Assembly: GCA_902613185.1 (NCBI GenBank)
Contig: CACMGP010000002.1
Location: 1 to 35,377, forward strand
Direction of reading: 5' to 3'
Length of the DNA: 35,377 nucleotides
Origin: an uncultured Alphaproteobacteria bacterium
GTDB lineage: Bacteria; Pseudomonadota; Alphaproteobacteria; HIMB59
Each line of letters begins with the position of its first letter. Position 1 is the stretch's first letter. A model generated the notes under the pieces. The model saw nothing but the letters and a program-made list of their open reading frames with translations, did not search any database and was not told where the DNA came from. Shown here one piece after another: positions 31,468-35,377 of the stretch. The translations under genes were made by a program, and so were the position numbers.

Positions 31468-32370
31468 CTATCTATCAATACCTGCTAAAGCAGCAACTGA
31501 TGAAGCATTTGACTTGTCAACAAATCCTGGACCTGATGGAATGTTTGCACCAGGTAAAAGGCCAGCACCGTTGTTGTATAAGTGTAATACTACAACAGGC
31601 ATATAACCTTGTAGACGTTGTTGTTGGTCAATTGTGAAAGCAACTTTACCCTCATTGATTAAGTCCATAACAGGTGGGCTCAAGTCAAAACAAGAGTGGT
31701 GTACTGACATACCTAACTCATCGATAGCCTGTTGAACTCCAACACAAACGTGCGGACCAACTGATAATACTGCATCAACATCTGGGTTTGCTTGTAAACC
31801 AGCAGCAGCTCTTGTTGGGATAGTAGCAGGATCGTTTGAGCTATCTACTAATTCAGTAGGAATAGCTTCACCGTAACCACCACATCTATCTGTCAAAGCT
31901 GTGTTGTAAGCTTCTTGAATCATGCAAAGAGCTTTTGTAGCACCTTCAGCTTTTGCTCTTGCACCAGCAGATTGACCAGCAAGGTATTCAGGCTGACCAA
32001 CGTGCATTAGTGCACCAAGTGAAGCAGAAGACTCAAGACCTGAGTTCATTGTGATGACTGGAATACCAGCAGCAACAGCGTCTTTAATTGCTTGACCTAA
32101 AGCTTCAGGATCTGGAAGTGAAACTACCATTCCATCAGGCTGAGTTGCTGCAGCAGCAGCAATTGATTTTGCCATGTCACCCATGTCACCTGAAGGGTTG
32201 AAGATATATTCAAAATCTGCACCTACGTGTCTAGCAGCATCTTCACCACCTTTTTGCACAACAGGCCAGAAAGGGTCTTTACCCTCACCGTGTGTTACCA
32301 TTACATATCTTTCAGCAAATGCAGAAAGAGATAAGAATGATACAAGAATTGTAAGAATTATTTTTCTCAT
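31468..32370 (-). CDS. Periplasmic sugar-binding protein (type I, simple sugars/inositol)
   Basis: This is a 300-residue solute-binding protein. The frame stays open to 32436, but the ATG at 32370 follows a strong AAGGAGG site and opens a perfect signal peptide (MRKIILTILVSFLSLSAFA, cleavage after A19), so this is the start. The mature part has the type I fold: VTHGEGKDPFWPVVQKGGED, FNPSGDMGDMAKSI, DGMVVSLPDPEALG, VDAVLSVGPHVC. Codon choice is cleaner than in neighbours, consistent with high expression. It heads the second sugar transporter operon; the protein class includes inositol- and ribose-type receptors of alphaproteobacteria. Confidence 0.94.
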   Translation of the reverse strand: MRKIILTILVSFLSLSAFAERYVMVTHGEGKDPFWPVVQKGGEDAARHVGADFEYIFNPSGDMGDMAKSIAAAAATQPDGMVVSLPDPEALGQAIKDAVAAGIPVITMNSGLESSASLGALMHVGQPEYLAGQSAGARAKAEGATKALCMIQEAYNTALTDRCGGYGEAIPTELVDSSNDPATIPTRAAAGLQANPDVDAVLSVGPHVCVGVQQAIDELGMSVHHSCFDLSPPVMDLINEGKVAFTIDQQQRLQGYMPVVVLHLYNNGAGLLPGANIPSGPGFVDKSNASSVAALAGIDR

Positions 32371-32373
32371 AAA

Positions 32374-32382
32374 TTCCTCCTT
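32374..32382 (-). promoter_or_regulatory. Strong ribosome-binding site deciding the binding-protein start
   Basis: AAGGAGGAA on the minus strand lies four bases before the ATG at 32370. It favours this start over the upstream in-frame start at 32436. A TATAAT hexamer just upstream (32389-32394, minus strand) is a candidate -10. Confidence 0.8.
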
Positions 32383-32570
32383 AATTATATTATAACGAGA
32401 GCATAATATTAATTTTTTCAAGCAAATCCAAAACATTTGTTACTTAAAATCATGCAATTTGATCATTTGCGACAAAAAAAATCAGAGTAAACATCAAAAA
32501 GTTTCAATAATCAAAAATTTTAAGTATTTCTGGTGTTTTACTTATAATAAATCAAAGCACATTAGTTAAA

Positions 32571-33974
32571 TTAACTATGAATATAAGTTTCCCAATTTAG
32601 ATAATTACCACAAGCCTCATTTAATATTTCACCCGTTTTTGAAGCATTCATCACTACATGGTGTTCATAACCGTGTCTACAAACATATTGCATTAATTTT
32701 TGAAGCTTAGGTACTTTTGCAACAGCTCTTGTACCAAAAGTGTTTAAAGGATCATCAGTTAGCTCTCCCTCTCCAAAGTAGCATTTTATTTTACCTAAGT
32801 TATCATCAGTGGAAATCCTTCCATAAGTTAGAGGATTGGATGGGGTTCTACCTTCAAGTGCACCATGGGTTTTTTCCTCACCAAAAACACTTCCCAAAAT
32901 AGGTGCTGTACTTATTTTCAAATCAGGGAGGAAACTTTTAGCCCAATTTCCACAGTGAAATAAAACACACTTTTCCTCGTCTTGGTCATAATTATTATTC
33001 CAATCAACTAAAGCACTAGGACTGTTTGAGGCTAATTGCATAGCATACATCGTTAAAGTTCCAGTGACATCTACTTCACAAGCACTTGGAAGCATATTTT
33101 CGCTCATCATACTCATTGACGTACAAACATTACATCCATAATTTTCTTGAACACTTGTCCAACATTGAATAGCAGTAGCATCGAGTTTGTTTGTTTCAAC
33201 AAAATCATTTAAAACAACATCGAGCCTCGCAAGCTGTAATAATTTTTCAGATGGGGTAGCAGTAGTATCTCCATAACCTGAAATTCTATTCATCGAGTCT
33301 TTAACTTTTTTGCTATCATCATTAAGTTCTTTAGCTTTACCAAGGACTTCTGACAAATCGATAGTGGTGACACTAATACCATGGCGTTCTAAAATTTTTT
33401 CACTGAACCTGACTGTATTAAAAGCTTGAGGTCTTGCTCCAACAGCTCCTATTCTGACTCTCCTCATACCTTTCACTACTTTACAAATTGAAATAAATTT
33501 ATTTAGCTCATGATCAAATTCATTTCCGGACAAACTTACAACATGGCTTTTTGTTAAAGAGTACTTTATTCCATATTGATAAAGATTATTACAAACAGAT
33601 ATTTTACCACAATAAGCATCTCTTCTATTCGAGGGTTGCATTTTATCTAAATCATCTGGAGTTGCTTGAACGAGAACAGGCACATCTAAACCTGATAGTC
33701 TAATTGTGTCAGCTACTCCTTTTTCATCACCGAAATTAGGTAAGACCACTAATATACCCTCTATTTCATCTTTATGGGATTTAAAAAGATCAGCACACTT
33801 TTGAGCTTCAAGAAATGTTTCCACTCCACCCAGCTTGGTGTCTGAGTCTTTTAAAATAATAGGTTTTAAACCTTTATTCTTGAAAATATTTAAAACTTCA
33901 TTTCGAGCCTCAGTAATAAGATGATCTGGAAAAAAATCTCTATTACCTATTATTATACCTAATGTTGATGACAC
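32571..33974 (-). CDS. L-fucose/L-arabinose isomerase family protein
   Basis: This 467-residue cytoplasmic protein belongs to the FucI/AraA-like isomerase superfamily. The metal site is recognisable: a glutamate near residue 300 in ACEVDVTGTLTMY and an aspartate 24 residues later in LVDWNNN, the same spacing as E337/D361 of FucI, then FHCGN and a late His cluster (HGYEHHVVM). It is shorter than FucI (about 590), like other uncharacterised members. It presumably interconverts an aldose and a ketose. It starts at GTG after an AGGAGG site and is divergent from a split transketolase, which suggests the ketose formed is later cleaved by transketolase. Confidence 0.82.
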   Translation of the reverse strand: MSSTLGIIIGNRDFFPDHLITEARNEVLNIFKNKGLKPIILKDSDTKLGGVETFLEAQKCADLFKSHKDEIEGILVVLPNFGDEKGVADTIRLSGLDVPVLVQATPDDLDKMQPSNRRDAYCGKISVCNNLYQYGIKYSLTKSHVVSLSGNEFDHELNKFISICKVVKGMRRVRIGAVGARPQAFNTVRFSEKILERHGISVTTIDLSEVLGKAKELNDDSKKVKDSMNRISGYGDTTATPSEKLLQLARLDVVLNDFVETNKLDATAIQCWTSVQENYGCNVCTSMSMMSENMLPSACEVDVTGTLTMYAMQLASNSPSALVDWNNNYDQDEEKCVLFHCGNWAKSFLPDLKISTAPILGSVFGEEKTHGALEGRTPSNPLTYGRISTDDNLGKIKCYFGEGELTDDPLNTFGTRAVAKVPKLQKLMQYVCRHGYEHHVVMNASKTGEILNEACGNYLNWETYIHS

Positions 33975-34044
33975 GTCTTATTACCTCCTACCTTACTAAA
34001 TGTAATATATAATAATTGATCAAGCCTAGAAAGGGGATATTCTT

Positions 34045-34050
34045 TATCTA
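34045..34050 (+). promoter_or_regulatory. Possible -10 element of the split transketolase operon
   Basis: TATCTA lies six bases before the ATG, with no Shine-Dalgarno between (TTCGCT). This would be another leaderless start. Confidence 0.3.
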
Positions 34051-34056
34051 TTCGCT

Positions 34057-34884
34057 ATGAATGAGAAAAATTTAAAAAAGAAATCATTAGAGTATAGAAA
34101 GACTATTCTTGAAATAATTTTTCAATCTGGTGCAGGTCATACTGGGGGGAGTCTTTCTTGTATTGATATTTTGAATGTTCTTTACAATTCAGTTATGGAC
34201 ATTTCTCCCAAAAATTTTCCGAACTTGGATCGTGATCATTTTATTCAAAGTAAAGGACACTCTGTGGAAGCATTATTCACAGTATTATGTGATTGCGGTT
34301 TTTATTCAAAAAAAGATTTAAATACCTTGAATCAATTTAATTCACACTTTATTGGTCACCCTACAAAAAAGGTACCTGGGATTGAACATAATACTGGAGC
34401 CCTTGGTCACGGTCTTTCAGTCGCTGTGGGTTTAGCAATATGCAAAAAAATTGATCAAAAAAACAATAAAGTGTTTTCTTTATTGGGAGATGGAGAGCTG
34501 TCAGAGGGTTCCGTTTGGGAGGCTTGTACTACTGCCTCAAAATATAACTTAGATAATTTAATTGTAATTGTTGATAGAAACGATTTACAAATAACTGGAA
34601 AAACTGAAGATGTAAATCCTATTGAACCAATTGATAAAAAATTTAAGTCTTTTGGTTTTGAAACTATTTCTACTAATGGTAATAATATTTCTGATCTTTT
34701 ATATGTATTTCAGCATGTCCCCGTTAAGGAAAATAAGCCAACTGTAATAATTGCAAAAACAACTAAAGGATCGGGTGTAAGTTTTATTGAAAATCAGATT
34801 AACTGGCACCACAAAGTACCGAGTAAGGATGAATATGAAAGCGCTATCTCAGAGTTAAATGAGAAACTAAATTCTTATGAATAA
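34057..34884 (+). CDS. Transketolase, N-terminal (TDP-binding) subunit
   Basis: This 275-residue protein equals the first domain of transketolase. Catalytic and TDP histidines are H28 (GAGHTGGS), H68 (KGHS) and H118 (GALGHGLS). The TDP motif runs GDGELSEG at 144-151 to the IVDRN segment ending at 175. The substrate-facing GSGVSF and NWHHKVP segments are present near the end. Split transketolases of this type act in special sugar pathways as well as pentose metabolism. The partner subunit gene begins eight bases before this one stops. The nearby FucI-like isomerase and sugar transporter point to a dedicated catabolic role. Confidence 0.92.
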   Translation: MNEKNLKKKSLEYRKTILEIIFQSGAGHTGGSLSCIDILNVLYNSVMDISPKNFPNLDRDHFIQSKGHSVEALFTVLCDCGFYSKKDLNTLNQFNSHFIGHPTKKVPGIEHNTGALGHGLSVAVGLAICKKIDQKNNKVFSLLGDGELSEGSVWEACTTASKYNLDNLIVIVDRNDLQITGKTEDVNPIEPIDKKFKSFGFETISTNGNNISDLLYVFQHVPVKENKPTVIIAKTTKGSGVSFIENQINWHHKVPSKDEYESAISELNEKLNSYE

Positions 34885-35377
34885 AATTGGTAAACCAAAT
34901 CTTGAGGTCTTTTCTGAGACACTACTTAAAGAGGCAAGGAAAAATAAAAATATTATAGTTGTTACAAGTGACTCGAGAGGATCAGGTAAATTGGTTCCTT
35001 TTGGTAAAGAATTGCCTAATCAAATCATTGAAGTTGGCATTGCTGAACAAAATTTGGTTGGAGTTTCATCAGGATTGGCTGCGGGGGGAAAGATTGTATT
35101 TGGAGTATCACCTGCAAGTTTTCTAACTGCTAGGGCTTTAGAGCAAATAAAAAATGATGTTGCTTACTCTGACCTAAATGTTTCGTTAATAGGTATTAGT
35201 GCAGGAATAAGTTATGGACAGCTAGGATCTACGCATCACTCCATCCATGACTTTGCTACTTTAAGAGCAATAAATAACATGACAATAGTTGCACCTGCGG
35301 ATAACTTTGAGGCAGCCGAAGTTATAAAACAAGCTATTTCATATAATCATCCCCTATACATTAGGTATGGGAAAAAA
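34877..35377 (+). CDS. Transketolase, C-terminal subunit (partial, runs off the window)
   Basis: This frame starts at ATG 34877, overlapping the end of the N-terminal subunit gene by eight bases, and remains open to the last base (167 codons seen). The pyrimidine-binding domain of transketolase is clear: VGIAEQNLVGVSSGLA with catalytic E57, then SPASFLTARALEQIKND, YGQLGSTHHSIHDFA and PLYIRYGKK. The missing remainder should hold the end of this domain and the transketolase C-terminal domain, about 140 more residues. The overlap implies translational coupling and equal amounts of both subunits. Confidence 0.92.
   Translation, partial: MNKIGKPNLEVFSETLLKEARKNKNIIVVTSDSRGSGKLVPFGKELPNQIIEVGIAEQNLVGVSSGLAAGGKIVFGVSPASFLTARALEQIKNDVAYSDLNVSLIGISAGISYGQLGSTHHSIHDFATLRAINNMTIVAPADNFEAAEVIKQAISYNHPLYIRYGKK

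Noticed and set aside
32371-32436. N-terminal extension of the second binding protein by 22 residues
   Set aside because: It would bury the signal peptide behind a Cys-rich stretch and ignore the strong AAGGAGG site just before the ATG at 32370.
1-35377. CRISPR arrays, tRNA/rRNA genes, insertion sequences, prophage or toxin-antitoxin pairs
   Set aside because: I saw no regular direct repeats, no cloverleaf or rRNA-like stretches, and no transposase, integrase or toxin motifs by reading; small elements could still be missed without a search.

Overview
This is an AT-rich, gene-dense window. Genes overlap by a few bases, convergent genes are packed end to end, and no gene-free stretch reaches 300 bases. 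I see no rRNA, tRNA, CRISPR array, insertion sequence or phage gene. The gene types (simple-sugar ABC transporters of the ribose/fructose class, inositol catabolism genes, acetoin-dehydrogenase-type E1 subunits, a GabD-like dehydrogenase) together with the low GC suggest a streamlined marine alphaproteobacterium of the HIMB59/AEGEAN-169 or SAR11-neighbour kind. That placement is an inference; nothing in the window is a phylogenetic marker.

Layout. Positions 1-2444 hold a few small, mostly unrecognised genes and an orphan ParA ATPase. Positions 2574-8071 (+ strand) carry an iron-type alcohol dehydrogenase followed by a four-gene GldF/GldG/DUF4340 ABC system of unknown substrate. Positions 23429-8072 (- strand) form one long catabolic block: periplasmic sugar-binding protein, RbsA-type ATPase, two RbsC-type permeases, a butanediol/acetoin-type SDR, an M24 (creatinase/prolidase-fold) protein, E1-alpha and E1-beta of an acetoin-dehydrogenase-like complex, a stand-alone lipoyl domain, a GabD-like aldehyde dehydrogenase, a Gfo/Idh/MocA oxidoreductase, IolC, IolB, an IolJ-type aldolase and GalM. 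Divergent from it (23542, + strand) is a DNA-binding winged-helix domain fused to a MalE-like solute-binding domain, with no signal peptide. Then come an SDR and IolE (- strand), divergent from IolG and an HpcH/HpaI aldolase (+ strand). Positions 28982-32370 (- strand) hold a second simple-sugar ABC transporter whose permease is unusually long. Positions 32571-35377 hold an L-fucose-isomerase-family protein (- strand) and, divergently, the two halves of a split transketolase, the second cut by the window edge.

How it fits together. The window looks like a sugar/polyol uptake and catabolism island. IolG and IolE start inositol breakdown, IolB/IolC/IolJ finish it, and GalM handles aldose anomers. 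IolD and IolA, also needed for the classical pathway, are not here. The most interesting feature is regulatory. A 17-bp palindrome built on TATTCAAAWTGAATA occurs three times, in each case at a promoter of these catabolic genes: 23495-23511 (SBP / fused regulator), 18700-18716 (start of the SDR sub-operon) and 27012-27028 (iolE / iolG). Its centre lies 37-41 bp upstream of the best -10 hexamer in four of five promoters. It overlaps the -35 position only for the regulator's own gene. This suggests a small regulon controlled by the HTH-SBP fusion protein, an architecture analogous to SgrR but using a different solute-binding family.
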